Assembly (NCBI GenBank): GCA_027257055.1
Contig: JAPVLO010000277.1
Location: 1,612,001 to 1,676,000 of the forward strand
Direction: 5' to 3'
DNA length: 64,000 bases
Source: Cephalopachus bancanus
Lineage: Eukaryota; Chordata; Mammalia; Primates; Tarsiidae
The notes beneath the pieces were generated by a model. It was not told where the DNA came from, searched no databases, and worked only from the letters and a program-made list of their open reading frames with translations. Made by a program: the position numbers and the translations under genes. Positions 34,797 through 47,010 of the stretch are shown piece after piece. Every line of letters begins with the position of its first letter. Within the stretch, counting starts at the first letter, position 1.

Positions 34797-34960
34797 TTTT
34801 TTTTTTTTTTTTGAATTGGGGCTCTCACTGTCACCCAGACTGGAGTGCAGTGGCATGACCACAGCTCACCACAGCCTCCAACTCCTGGGCACAAGTGATC
34901 CTCAGGCTTCGGTCTCCCAAAGTGCTGGGACTGCAGTGTGAGTGACCACGTCCGGCTGAG
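34797..34960 (-). mobile_element. AluJ-like, internally deleted
   Basis: The right monomer is fused to the start of the left monomer through a deletion at about 34895-34905. It is an old copy. Confidence 0.83.
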
Positions 34961-36005
34961 GTGTTGTTTTTATCTGACGTCATATTAACCATGACTTTGT
35001 ATTCCGGGGCTTTGCCATCTTGGGGCCTTGCTGACCCTGGAGGGATTGTCCCATGCAGTTAGCCACTTCTTAGGGAAAGTAAAGACGTCGTCTGTCGGCG
35101 CGCCTTTCACATGCAAATCAACCCATTCAGAGCCCACCTCCTGTATCAGGCTCTCATCCTCCAGGCCACTCTCCACCTGCCCTAATCACCCCAGAGCCCG
35201 GCTCCAGATAATCCGGCAAAGCGCCTGCGCCCAGAGCCAGCTGAAGTTACTCACACGGGCCAGTCCCGAGCCTGCGCACCTGCCTCACCTGTTCCTCCTG
35301 CGGCAGCCCCAGTACAGGCCCACAGTCCATCCTCTGCTGCCTTTGCTTCCCGGGTGTCCCTTCCCGTGGTGTGACACGGCAGCGGTCTCCCGAATAACAC
35401 CTGAACAGTGATGAAACCTCCACTTCACAACAGACACGCTGTGAGGTTGCAAGATACCAGGCTCGTGTATAGTCAAGCTTAGATCCTGAGACCATGTCTG
35501 TTACCTAGAAGTAATATTTCCTAGGGAAGAGAAATAACAGCGCTTGTTGAAACTGTTTGGGCGCCTCTGGTAGAGAAGCAGAGGCACTGCAATACTTGTC
35601 TCACTAGACGCATCGCTAGGGTTTGTGTGTGTGTGTGTTTGATGGCAAACAGCCTTGGACGAGAGCAATGGTGTTTCCCTTGGCAGGGATAGACAGGTTT
35701 GCTTACGGTCTCATGTGATAAGGATTTCTCCCCTCCAGAGCAAAGTTCAGACGAGTTCACCGCCCACTATCAAAGACGTGGGCTTCCAGAGCTTGAGCTT
35801 TTTTTTCTTGGAAAGCCACCCCCTGCCTCTGCAGGCAGCACCTGGCCCTGTCCCACTGCCCTGCAGGAACTGGGATCGGCACTTTGGTGACTGCTACTGC
35901 TGTGAGGAAATCGCTTGCTCGGACCCAGGAGTCTCATGTCTCCTGCCAGCAACCGTGAAGGTGTGGCAAGCCGACTTGTTAGAGTACCAGGATGCCTCCC
36001 AGTTT
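34961..36005. other. Intergenic DNA with a short (GT)n
   Basis: No gene recognised. It contains a (TG)7-type tract at 35622-35640. Several open frames of up to 161 codons have no identifiable domain. Confidence 0.35.
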
Positions 36006-36129
36006 TTTTTTTTAAATTCTTTTATTTCTAAACGTGAATGTTTTTTAAAATATAATGCTTTTCAAAAACAGCCTGTGTTCATTGATATTTACTGTAAGTA
36101 TCAAGCATTAACTTATTTTTTCTCTTCTT

Positions 36130-36281
36130 TTTTGATTTGAGGATCCTGCTTTGTTGGACAGGCTGGAGTACAGTGGCCCAGTTAGAGCTCATTGCAGCTT
36201 TGAGCTTTTGGGCCCAAATGATCTTCCCCCCAGCCTCCTGAGCAACTGGGACTATAGCCGAGAGCCACTGTGACTGGCCAA
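36130..36281 (-). mobile_element. Old Alu monomer
   Basis: A diverged single monomer ('caggctggagtacagtggcc' to 'gccactgtgactggcc'). Confidence 0.75.
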
Positions 36282-36301
36282 TTTATCATTTATTTATTTA
36301 G

Positions 36302-36546
36302 TTTTGAGTCGGAGCCTCCCTCTGTCGCCCAGACCGGAGGGCCGCGGCCGCTCCCGGCCCCCGCGGCCTCGACCCGCTGGGCTCCGGCGAGCCTTCCGCC
36401 TCAGCCTTCTGAGTAGCTGAAACCACAGGCGTGCGCTACCGCACCCGGCTGATTTATTTATTGTAGAGATGATATCTTACCAAGTTGCCTGGGCAGGTCT
36501 TGAACCCATGGGCTCAGGCAATCCACTCACATCGGCCTCCCAAAGG
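36302..36546 (-). mobile_element. Alu missing its 5' end
   Basis: Young-type, very GC-rich right monomer. It stops at 'ggcctcccaaagg', so about 40 bp of the Alu 5' end are missing. Confidence 0.88.
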
Positions 36547-36608
36547 TCACATTATTCTTAATCCACTCATAAGCATTTGATGGTAATAGTCAGCAATTGG
36601 TAACTTTT

Positions 36609-36897
36609 TCTTTTTTTTTTTTGAGTTGGAGTCTCACTCTGTCGCCCAGACTGGAGTGCAGCGGCCGCTCCCAGCCCCCGCGGCCTCGACCCGCTGGGCT
36701 CCGGCGATCCTTCCGCCTCAGCCTTCCGAGCAGCTGGAACTACAGGCGCGCTACCACGCCCGGCTGATTTTTGATTTATTGTAGAGATGAGGTCTCGCCA
36801 AGTTGCCCAGGCGGGTCTCGAACCCGCGGGCTCAGGCAGTCCACTCACCTCGGCCTCCCAAAGCGCGGGATGACAGGCTGAGCCACCGAGCCCGGCT
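36609..36897 (-). mobile_element. Alu (young-type)
   Basis: Reverse dimer next to the A-rich 3' tail of the following L1. Confidence 0.92.
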
Positions 36898-37530
36898 TAT
36901 TATTTATTTTATTTTTATGTTATTTTATTTATTTACTATAAAGATGTGGGGTACAATTCAGGGTTAGGTATATAAACACCGATCATGCAGATCCCCTTGT
37001 TGATGGAGGTATGTCCCTTCCTCCCCTAGCAGTTTCCCTCAACTGCCAGTCCCACCCCACCTCCCCTGACAGTTTCCCACGACTGCCAATCACTTTCTTA
37101 TAGCATTGTAATTGCTCAAGGTCCGCTTATGAGAGAACATATGGAACTCTGCTCTTTGTTTCTGTGATAAATCACTGAGTATGATCGACTCCAAATCCAT
37201 CCAAGTGCTGCAAAGTCCATATATTTGTCCTTCTTTATGGCTGTGTAACATTCCATTGTGTATGTGGACCATGTTTTTTAAATCCAGTCCAGCTTCGATG
37301 GGCAACATGGTTGGTTCCATGTTTTTGCTATTGAGAATAGAGCTGCAACAAACATAAGTGTGCAGGCATCTTTTTCGTAGAGTAATTTGAATCCCTCTGG
37401 GTATATTCCCAATAGGGGAATTGCTGGGTCATATGGAAGGTCAATTTCTAGTCCTTTCAGAAATCGCCCCACTGTCTTCCAGAGAGGTTGTACTTGCCTG
37501 CATTCCCACCAGCAGTGTAGAAGCGTTCCT
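36898..37530 (-). mobile_element. 5'-truncated L1 fused to U6
   Basis: Antisense L1 3' end (tail at 36898-36935, 3' UTR repeats at 37025-37092) plus the ORF2 C-terminus up to about 37530. There the L1 stops at 'aggaacgcttctacactg' and U6 begins without a gap. Confidence 0.88.
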
Positions 37531-37637
37531 AAAAATATGGAATGCTTCACGAATGTGCATGTTATCCTTGTGCAGGGGCCATGCTAATCTTCTCTGTATT
37601 GTTCCAATTTTAGTATATGTGCTGCCAAAGCGAGCAC
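37531..37637 (-). ncRNA. RNU6 pseudogene: U6 snRNA retrocopy, 5' part of a U6-L1 chimera
   Basis: The minus strand gives a complete 107-nt U6 from gtgctcgctttggcagcaca to the terminal ccatattttt, the length of functional U6. Visible differences include a C-to-T in the 5' stem-loop region and changes near 'gcataacatgcac' and 'gaagcattcc'. The ATGCTAAT-type central region and the pairing segments are recognisable. No proximal sequence element or TATA is seen in the right flank, which is instead the tail of a retrocopy. It is therefore a retroposed copy, made when reverse transcriptase switched from L1 RNA to U6 RNA. Confidence 0.93.
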
Positions 37638-37651
37638 CTCCCAGTTCTTTC

Positions 37652-38560
<909 letters not shown>

Positions 38561-39030
38561 CCCCGGCACTGCTCAGTGAAGATGGCCTCCTTAAGCGTTG
38601 GCTACACACCCACCTCTGGAGGGACAGGCCGTAGGAGGCACCCAAGCCACGTTGCTTGTGCAAAGAAAGAGCCATTGATCTGTGAGCCACACAGGCCCCA
38701 CCATCAGCACACAAAAAAACTTTCAGTAGGGTGCTGAGCAGGAGAGCAGCGTTCTCAGAGCTGGCTAGAGAAAGACTAGAGAAGAGGCAGCTTGGGGGAG
38801 GGCCGGGGGGGGGAGGAGAATGAGGAGAGAGACAAAAGTTAGGAGGCTGTCACAGTAGCCCATGTTTTGGGCTGTGTTGTGTCTCCCCCAAACCCGTACG
38901 TTGAAGCCCTAATCCTCAGGACCTCAGAATGTGATTGTATTTGGAAACAGCGTTTGGAAGGTCATTAATTTAAAATTGGGTTGTTGGGATGGGCCCTCAT
39001 CCAATCTGACTGCTATCTAAGAAGAGGCGA

Positions 39031-39308
39031 TGGCCAGGCTCAGTGGCTCAGCCTGTAATCCCAGCACTTTGGGAGGCTGAGATTGCCTGAGCCCACGGGT
39101 TCGAGACCTGTCCGGGCAACTTGGTGAGACCTCGTCTCTACAATAAATCAAAATGAGCCGGGCGTGGTAGCATGCACCTGTAGTTCCAGCTACTTGGAAG
39201 GCGGAGGCGGAGGGATCACTGGAGCCCAGCAGGTCGAGGCTGTGGTGGCCGGGAGCGACCACTGTACTCCAGTCTGGGCAACAGAGACTCCAACTCAAAA
39301 AAGAAAAA
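39031..39308 (+). mobile_element. Alu in MLT1
   Basis: Forward dimer. TSD agaggcgat / agaggagat. Confidence 0.92.
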
Positions 39309-39496
39309 AAGAGGAGATTAGGACACAGACACAAAGACCACGTGAAGACACAGGGTGAGGCGGCCACCTACCAGCCAAGGAGAGAGGCCTCAGAAGATAC
39401 CAACCATGTGGACACCTTGGCCTTAGACTTCCAGCCTCCAGGACTGTGAGATACTACATGTCTATTGTTGAAGTCACCAAGTCTGTGGCATTTCTT

Positions 39497-39799
39497 TTTT
39501 CCTTTTTCTTTTCTTTTTTTTTTGAGTTGGAGTCTCACTCGGTCGCCCAGACTAGAGTGCAGTGGCCGCTCCCGGCCACCGCAGCCTCGACCTGCTGGGC
39601 TCCGGCGATCCTTCCGCCTCAGCCTTCCAAGTAGCTGGAACTACAGGTGTGCGCTACCACGCCCGGCTAATTTTTGATTTATTGTAGAGATGAGGTCTCG
39701 CCAAGTTGCCCAGGCGGGTCTCAAACCCGCGGGCTCAGGCCATCCACTCCCCTCAGCCTCCCAAAGGAGTGGGATTACAGGCTGAGCCACCGAGCCTGG
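39497..39799 (-). mobile_element. Alu in MLT1
   Basis: Reverse dimer, young-type. TSD aagtctgtggcattt on both sides. Confidence 0.94.
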
Positions 39800-40049
39800 C
39801 AAGTCTGTGGCATTTTGTCAGGATAGCCTGAGCCAACGAGTCTGGCCCAGGAAAGACAATGACAAGGAGACATCCTTGAGAACATGTGAGGAGGCTGGCC
39901 ACAGACACTCTCCGATTGGACAGAATATTGCGGTAGGAAGAGTGTTGACAATGGCAAAGCTTCATGCAGCCACTGTCAGAAACAGGGAGCACAGAGGTGC
40001 TCGGTGCCAGGAGGCTGTTATTGGCCTCAGATTGTGTTGAGTTGGCCTT

Positions 40050-40331
40050 GCTGGCAGACCATGTGGGGGATTAGGTCACAAGGGTGGTGCCCTCGTGAAT
40101 GGGACTAGTGCCCTTATGAGGGGCTAGAGACCAGAGTTTCCGCCTCCCACCATGGGAGGTCACTGCCAGAAGGTGCCGTCTGTGAACCAGGACACAGGCC
40201 TCACCAGACAGCGAATGTACGGTGCCTTGGACTTGCACTTCTCCGCCTCCAGAACCTGTGAGAAAGAACTTTCCCAAATCTACCCAGTCTAAGGTATTTT
40301 GTGATCGCAGCCCTAGTGGACTAAGACATCG
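40050..40331 (+). mobile_element. MLT1-type LTR fragment
   Basis: Right-hand part of a MaLR LTR: 'gattaggtcacaagggtggt', 'cctcaccagacagcgaatgt', 'cctccagaacctgtgagaaa', ending in 'ggactaagaca'. Confidence 0.78.
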
Positions 40332-41234
40332 TCTCCTTGCCAAAGGAGGAAAGGGAGTAGGTGGGACCCAGGGCCGACTAGAATCAGCTTGGGCACGAAC
40401 CTGAGGGATGCTGGGCGGCCAGAAAGGTGCACCAGGCCTAGTCAGTAGAACTGGTGGGTGAGGCAGAGACAGCCTGAGAGAGCCTGTGAGAGGGAGACAG
40501 GCGACAAGGAGAACCAGGATGCGGGACGAACCCCGGCAAACACAAGGTGTGGGAGACTGGGACGTGATCCCGGAAGCCGCACAGAAACCCTTGGCTAGCT
40601 GGGTCCAGTCTTGCTTGGAGGCGACAACCTAGACTGGGTCGGCGAGAGCCTCCCACACGCTCGTGCACAGTTATCTGAGCAGCCACCAGCGTGGGCTCCG
40701 TGTCCCGCGGAGAAGTCAGGCAGGCCAACGCACACAGCCCCCTGGTGCATTTCTGGAATCTTGCAGGGAGCTGGTGTGTGTGCACTTCCCAGTGTGCATT
40801 CAGGACTTTGAGAGCACCAGACAGACATCTGTTCTGTGCTCTTAAGCACCTGCCAGCCAGAGTTTCAGACGCCTTTCTGAGATAAGCGGGCTTCTTTCCC
40901 CTTGCAAATCACAAAGTGACAAAAGCGCAGATCCTTGCTGGGGCTGCGGGCTGCTGGCAATGTCACCCCGGAGGCTGCTATCTAAGGCAAACATTCTGCT
41001 GGGGTTTTTTGGACAACATGGTTTCATGTGCTCACTTACTTCACACCCATGTTTTAAAATCTTTTTTGCTTTTCGGGTGGAAATCTATTTTCACCCGAGA
41101 TAATAGATGGAAATTGTGAGCTGGTGACAGTTCCCAAGTGACATTAGCATATGTGCCATGTTTCCTCCCGAATCCTACCCTCTCCTTGCCTTTTTGCTTT
41201 TCTATCTTTTTTGGTTCCAAGGAGGAATATGCAA
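40332..41234. other. Intergenic DNA
   Basis: No repeat or gene named. Several overlapping open frames of 60-115 codons on both strands lack recognisable domains. Confidence 0.35.
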
Positions 41235-41252
41235 AAAGAAAACATTACCTGT

Positions 41253-41411
41253 TAGCCGGGCATGGTGGCGTGTGCCTGTAGTTCCAGCTACTTGGAAGGC
41301 TGAGGCGGAAGGATCGCCGGAGCCCAGCAGGTCAATGCTGGGGTGGCCATGAGTGTGCCACTGCACTGTAGCCTGGGCGATGGAGTGAGACCCCAACTCA
41401 AAAAGAAAAGA
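41253..41411 (+). mobile_element. Alu right monomer only, with TSD
   Basis: Starts exactly at the right-monomer start ('tagccgggcatggtggcgtg') and ends in a GAAAA tail. A perfect 18-bp TSD, aaagaaaacattacctgt, lies at 41235-41252 and 41412-41429. Confidence 0.93.
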
Positions 41412-41439
41412 AAAGAAAACATTACCTGTATAATATCTC

Positions 41440-42120
41440 CTACTTGCTTTCCTTTCCCAACCCTCTTCTGGGAGAAGGTGGAGAAGTTTCAGATTCCAGT
41501 CCTTCGACTCCACTGCCTGTAGGAGCAACCAGGTCACACCTGTGCCCCCCCCTCCAGCCTCATCAGTCCTTACCTGCTCCCATCTGGACAATTACAATGC
41601 CTTCACCTTCTCCAAGTGGCTGGGCGATCTTCAGTCAGTGTGCCTTATGATTCATTGTCCACACTGCAACCAGAGGGAACTCTCTGAAACGGCCACCTGG
41701 GTCTTGACACACCCTGGCTTCGTCCTTCGGTGACTTCCCATGACCTACAAGATACACCAAGCTCTTACCACGTGACTCAGCTCTCACCCTCCTGCCAGGT
41801 TCCAACACCCCATGTGGTTCAGGCCAGTCTATCGACGCACGGGGTTCTTCCCTCTTCCCAAGATACCTTTTCCCTCCTTGTCCACCTGGCAAACTCCTAG
41901 TTACTCTCTGGGACATGGCTCAAGCATTGCTTACTTTTGGACACGTTTCAAACCTCACAAGCTTAACTGATCACTTCATCAGTGGCTCTTCCACCAATGC
42001 TGGCACGTTCCCTTGAGTGTCTCTCTGATGTCTGATGTCTTCCTTGCTTGACTGAGTATCTGTTTACAAGGACCAATCTTCCTCTTCTTTGCAACTCCAA
42101 TAGGAGTTCAGTGCTTGGCT
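41440..42120 (+). mobile_element. LINE-2 3'-end relic
   Basis: Old decayed sequence with L2-type phrasing ('gtgacttcccatgacctaca', 'ctggcaaactcctagttact'). The open frame is lost. Confidence 0.6.
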
Positions 42121-42128
42121 CAAAATAG

Positions 42129-42308
42129 ATTTTTTTTTAAGACAGCATCTTGTTCTCTTATCCAGGCTGGAGTGTAGTAGTGTGATCATAGCTCACTGCA
42201 ACCTTGAACCTCTGGCCTCAAGTAATCATTCTGCCTCAGTCTTCCAAGAAGCCAGGAGCTAGGATTACAGGTGCACACCACAACACCTGGCTAGTTTATT
42301 TAAAACAT
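42129..42308 (-). mobile_element. AluJ-like, partial
   Basis: Right monomer only ('gatcatagctcactgcaacc'), diverged. Confidence 0.83.
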
Positions 42309-42311
42309 TTT

Positions 42312-42585
42312 TGGGCCTGTAATTCCAGCACTTTAGGAGGCCAAAGCGAGTGGCTTGCCTGAACCCATGGGTTTGAGACCAGCCCGGGCAACTTGGTGAG
42401 ACCTCTTCTCTACAATAAATCAAGAGTTATCCGGGTATGGTAGCACGTGCCTATAGTTCTGGCTACATGGAAGGCTGAGGCGAAAGGATCACCAGAGCCC
42501 AGCAGGTCGAGGTTGCGTTGGCTGCGAGTGTGCCACTGCACTCCAACCTGGGTGACAGAGTGAGACTCCAACTCAAAAAAAAAGA
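42312..42585 (+). mobile_element. Alu, 5'-truncated
   Basis: Starts at 'gggcctgtaattccagcact', lacking about 20 bp. The tail is A-rich with G's. Confidence 0.9.
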
Positions 42586-42599
42586 AAAGAAAATGTTCT

Positions 42600-42790
42600 C
42601 CTGTTTCCTTCCTCGAATGTGTTGCTTTCCTTTTCATATTTAGATAATGATGTCATCTGCAGCAGTTGTTTTGTTTGGTGTGAGGTAAGGATCACCAGCC
42701 CGTTTCCCTCCTACAGAGATCCCATTATCCAGCACCATCTGCCGAAAAGATCTCCGCCCTGCAGCACGTTTGCGTCATTGTCATTGAATT
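42600..42790 (-). mobile_element. Old L1 ORF2 fragment (inverted relative to the next)
   Basis: Antisense ORF2-like text ('tttggtgtgaggtaaggatc', 'cagcaccatctgccgaaaag'). Confidence 0.5.
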
Positions 42791-43199
42791 CAGGTGGCCG
42801 TGCATGTGTGAGCCTGCTTCTGCACTCTCCACTCAGCCCGCTGGTCTACTTGTCTACCTTGCACCAATGCCATCATTGTCTTAACTCTTACAGATATATC
42901 CACAGGTGGTAATACTGGTGGCGTAAGTCCTTCAGCTGCTTTTGAACTTCCCCTGCCAAATCAGAAACAAGGTGGGGCTATCCATTGTCACAATTTCCTT
43001 TCAACATTGTCCTGGCAATGAAATAGCGCAAAGGGGAAAAAGTGTAAAGAATTGGAGAGGAAGGAAGAAAATGGTCAGTATTTGCAGACCGTGTGAGGTC
43101 TCAAAGTAAACTTAGTGAGGCCACCAGATACAGGCCAGCATATAAAAAGCAACTGCACTTATGTAACACAAATCATAGAAATTTCTAAACATTACCTCT

Positions 43200-43481
43200 C
43201 TTTTGAGTTGGAGTCTCACTCTGTCGCCCAGGCTGGAGTGCAGTGGCCACTCCCGGCCACCACAGCCTCGACCTGCTGGGCTCCGGCGATCCTTCCACCT
43301 CAGCCTTCCAGGTAGCTGGAACTACAGGCGCGCGTTACCACGCCTGGCTAAATTTTTGATTTATTGTAGAGATGAGGTCTCACCAAGTTGCCCAGGCGGA
43401 TCTCGAAACCGTGGGTTCAGGCAATCCACTCACCTCAACCTCCCAAAGTATGGGATTACAGGCTGAGCCACTGAGTCCGGC
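43200..43481 (-). mobile_element. Alu in old L1
   Basis: Reverse dimer with almost no T-tail (only ctctttt), young-type right monomer. Confidence 0.92.
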
Positions 43482-43510
43482 TAATATTACCATTTGCAGT
43501 GGGATCAAAA

Positions 43511-43640
43511 ACTGGCAGGGCATGGTGACTCATGTCTGTAATCCAAGCATTCTGGGAGGCTGAGGCAGGAGGACTGCTTGAGGCCAAGAGTTCAAGCCCA
43601 GCCTGGGTAACATATCGGGACCCCCCCATTTCTAAAACAA
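43511..43640 (+). mobile_element. Alu left monomer (FLAM-like)
   Basis: A single forward monomer with an aaataaataaaa tail, of ancestral type. Confidence 0.8.
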
Positions 43641-43800
43641 ATAAATAAAACCAAACCCAAATCACTATAAACTAGATATGCAAGACTCTACACTGAAAAC
43701 TACAAAAATGTATAGAAACATTATAGATGACCTAAATCAATGGAGGGACATATGCCACGTTCTTGGACAGAAAGATGTAATATGTAGTGTAGTCCCAGTC

Positions 43801-44219
43801 AATATCCCAGGAAGGTGTGTGTTTATGTGTGTGTGTATTTGAGGCAATCAGAGATGGGAACTCTCCAAGCAGTGGATGGGATGAGAACACATCCTTCCAC
43901 CCCAAAAAAGAAAAAGAAAAAAGAAAAGAAAGTGCAGGCAGGGAGGGTGTTCCATAAAAAGGCGAGAGTTGGCATCGCACCGTGGAAGTTAGCATGTACA
44001 GAGCACATTCCAGGAACTTAAATAGCTTGGTTGGCACTCAGGCTTAGTGGGGGTGGTATAATGAGGGCTGGGGTAGGGAATGCCGACGGAGAGCGGGATG
44101 TTAAAGGCTTCGCGTGCCAGGGAATAATTCCCATTAGAGGATGAGCTTGAGCCCTGGTCCCACAGATTGCCCACACGGTCCTTTTAAGCAAAGCAGTAGC
44201 CTGCTTCGGCTGTGCTAAC
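43801..44219. other. Intergenic DNA with short GT and GAAAA tracts
   Basis: gtgtgtttatgtgtgtgtgt lies at about 43816-43835, and a purine-rich run at 43903-43932. No gene recognised. Confidence 0.4.
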
Positions 44220-44370
44220 TCACAACCTTCATGGCGACCCTGAGAGGAGGCCTTATTATCACACCCATTTCACAGAGGGGAACTCTAAGGCTAAGAGAGG
44301 TTAAGGAACTTGCCCCACCCAAGATGCAGCTCATCAGAGGGGACCCTGAGAATCTGATCCCAGCAGTCTG
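44220..44370 (-). repeat. MIR SINE relic
   Basis: Antisense MIR core: 'cacccatttcacagagggga', 'aagagaggttaaggaacttg'. Confidence 0.82.
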
Positions 44371-45164
44371 GCTCTAGAGCATGTATAGACTTTTATTCTC
44401 CATCCTTTGTAGCCTCTGACGATTAAAGCTGAACCAGAGAGTGAACTTTGGCAGCAGCATGAGGTCTGACTTGAGGCTAGGATGGGAAATGTGGAAGGAG
44501 AGATTAATTAAGATGCAACCTGTGGCACGTTTCTGGAATGGATTCGACCCCCATCACTGAACTAAGACAGCAGGTTTGCTCATTGACCGAATCGGGGGTC
44601 AAGTGAGGACTGAAAAAGGAAGGTCAGTTAATAAAACCCGAATAAAGATGTCAGTTATGTTCTTACATGGGTCGGGGAAAGGATTCAGAGGAACTCACAC
44701 GTATCAAGACAGGTCTAGAGGCCTCTGCTGTGGGTTTGGGAAGACAAGGGTTTTATATGACCACAATGCAGTCAGCGCAACGCTCAAGGACGGACAGTCC
44801 CGCTTCTTAGGGACCCCAAGGTTGCCAAGTTGCGTCAGCCTCACCCTCTCTGTCGCTCAGCCCCCAGTCCTTATTTTCCTTCCTCCCTGATTCACGCTAA
44901 AGGCAGCACAGTTTATCTTTTGCCCTTGGCAAGGCTGATCCATGCCCTCCGGGCGTCACTGTTTAGTGCCAAGACAGCGCACCTCTGAGAGGAACTGGCG
45001 CCAGGTGTCGAGATGACACATCGTCTGCTCCAGGGCAGAACCTCGGGTCTCTCATTCCATCATCCATTTACCTGCGGAGGGTCCACCTTCCACCCTGAAG
45101 CCCCCCTCTGCCGTGGACTGCTCTAGCCGTGTGTTGACTCTGTTTTAATTTATACACGAGACCC
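44371..45164. other. Intergenic DNA
   Basis: No repeat or gene I can name. The 104-codon plus frame (44576-44890) has no recognised domain. Confidence 0.35.
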
Positions 45165-45385
45165 TTAATACAGCGCTCTTAAACGTCAGCGTGGGCGGAC
45201 CGTCGCTCGGGTGTTTGTAGAAATGCAGGATCCTAGGCTTCCCTCCCCAAAATAGTCTTTTGAGTAGGATTAAGATAGCTGGAGTAGGGCTGAGATAGCT
45301 CTCTTTTTGACAACTTGAGATCCTCAGCCCCTGTTCCAGATGGTTCCGAGGAAGGTGGTTCTCGCACCACTCTGAGAGGTGATGC
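45165..45385 (+). mobile_element. MER5A-like hAT (Charlie) non-autonomous transposon relic
   Basis: The left side reads 'gctcttaaacgtcagcgtgg' and the middle 'ttgtagaaatgcaggatcct'. The right side reads 'gtggttctcgcaccactctg', close to the MER5 termini. It is diverged and internally altered. Confidence 0.6.
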
Positions 45386-45489
45386 TGCAGTGGGTGGTGA
45401 GGACGCTTCCGCCTTCTGCACAGCCAGTCCTCTCCACCCCCTTGAGTCACGGCCCGGATAGGCGTCTGACACGGTGGCTCATCCTGTGA

Positions 45490-45700
45490 AAGCGAGGCCA
45501 CGATCACCCCGTTTCACAGGGCGGAGGCTGGGGCCCAGAATGATCCACCTGCCCCCGGCCTGCCGACTGGACCTCGGCTGTCCGTGGGTCACCCATCCTT
45601 GTATGCACCGCCCCATCCGTTAGACGCGATTCCAGGGGCCCCTGAGTGGCAGAGGGAGGATGTGAACCCCGAACTCCGCGCCCATGTTCTTCACTGCCTT
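45490..45700 (-). repeat. Possible MIR relic
   Basis: MIR-like 'accccgtttcacagggcgga' and 'gtggcagagggaggatgtga', in antisense. Confidence 0.5.
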
Positions 45701-46402
45701 GGCAGGACGGATTCCCACACGTTGTGATGTGAAGGCTGTGTGTGACCGGCCCAGGATGGAGGGGACACTCCGTCCTGCCCATGGGGCGCTGTGCTGAGTC
45801 CCAAGGAGGCGCTGCAGCGGGCACCCCAGTGCACCTGGCAGGTGGGGGGGGCACTCGGACCGAGGCGGCACAGGTCACACGAGGGGTGGCGGGAACAACT
45901 CCCCCAGCACAGGGGCGCTAGGATTGGAGGAGAGATGGGAGGCCTGTCCAGAGTCACCTTCCCTCCCGCATCCCTCGGTCTTCCTTCCTGAGTGCACCCT
46001 GCCCCCCGTCATCTCTTGTCCCTTCTCTGGGCTCCTCTTCCCTCTCCCACCTTGACCATCTCCGCTCTCCTTCTCTGGCCACCTGCCCAGCGAGGTCTGA
46101 GTGGTCACAGCTGCATCTCCCGGCCCCCGAAGACCCCCCGCAGCTCCCCCTACCCATGTCAGGACCCCCTTGGGTTCAGTCTCACCCTGGGTCCCTGGAC
46201 CAGTTGTGACAGGCGAAAATGTAGTATCACTCAGCCCACCCTCCCTCGAGCCCTGCTAGGGCCCAAGGGACCATGCTAAGAAGCTAAGAAATGAGATCTG
46301 TCCTCAAGAACCCAGAGACACAAAATACACAGGGGAGGGACAGGACGTGGCATAAAATGGAAAACGTCATGGTGGTGGGGCAAAGAATTCCACCCTCATA
46401 CC
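45701..46402. other. GC-rich intergenic DNA
   Basis: C- and G-rich, with many overlapping open frames on both strands that look composition-driven. I see no domain, and CpG density is not clearly that of an island. Confidence 0.35.
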
Positions 46403-46423
46403 TTTCTGTCCTGCCACCTTTTC

Positions 46424-46697
46424 TTTTCTTTTTTTTTTTGAGCTGGAGTCTCATTCCATCGCCCAGACTGGAGCGCAGTGGCAGGCTCCCGGCCACCCCA
46501 GCCTCGACCTGCTGGGCTCTGGTGATCCTTCTGCCTCAGAACTACAGGCATGTGCACGCCCAACTAATGTATTTTATTTGTCGCAGAGATGAGGTCTCGC
46601 CAAGTTGCCCGGGCTGGTCTCGAACCCGCGGCCTCGGACAATCCACTCGCCTCGGCCTTCCAAAGTGCTGGGATGACAGGCTGAGCCACCGAGCTCG
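46424..46697 (-). mobile_element. Alu with small deletions
   Basis: Reverse dimer. The diverged 19-bp TSD is ctgtcctgccaccttttct / ctgtccggccgccttttcc. Confidence 0.91.
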
Positions 46698-47010
46698 GCC
46701 TGTCCGGCCGCCTTTTCCACTTCTTCCACCATCACCCGAGTCTGTTGCGCCTCGGATCCAGTTCACTTGGATTCCGGCAAGGGACTGCCTTTGGACCCCC
46801 GAGGGCTTGTCAATCACAGGTCGCCGGCCCCACCCCCAGCACTTCCGGTTCCAAGGGGCTGTGGGCTGAGAACACGCATTTCTAGCAGTACCCAGTGCTG
46901 CGACTACGGACCCCAGCAGGACACTCTTGGAGGTCCCCGTCCCAGCTGACCTCAGCCCCGGCTCTCACCCTCCCAGCCATTCCCAACCAACGCGAGTGGT
47001 GGTGATTCTT

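Larger units (their letters stand above)
38858..39830 (+). mobile_element. MaLR LTR (MLT1-type) with two Alus inside
   Basis: 38865-39030, 39309-39496 and 39800 to about 39815 join to a MaLR-like LTR: 'gtgtctcccccaaacccgta', 'gatgggccctcatccaatct', 'gtgaagacacagg' and 'ctccaggactgtgag'. Confidence 0.75.
42930..43800 (+). mobile_element. Old L1 ORF2 fragment
   Basis: Sense ORF2-like text on both sides of the Alu: 'caacattgtcctggcaatga' (43003), 'atttgcagaccgtgtgaggt' (43080) and 'gacctaaatcaatggaggga' (43729). It is strongly diverged. With the preceding fragment it may be one L1 with an inverted 5' part. Confidence 0.55.

Noticed and set aside
35995..36010. cctcccagttttt as the partner TSD for cctcccagttcttt at 37,638
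   Set aside because: Only ten bases agree beyond the T-run, and several independent elements lie between, so chance is likely.
35655..36140. 161-codon plus frame as a possible gene
   Set aside because: No recognisable domain and biased composition, with nothing to support transcription or splicing.
45500..46100. CpG island / promoter
   Set aside because: GC-rich, but CpG pairs are not clearly dense and no gene start lies nearby.
46291..46869. 192-codon open frame
   Set aside because: Most of it is a reverse Alu (46,424-46,697) read through. The flanking parts have no domain.
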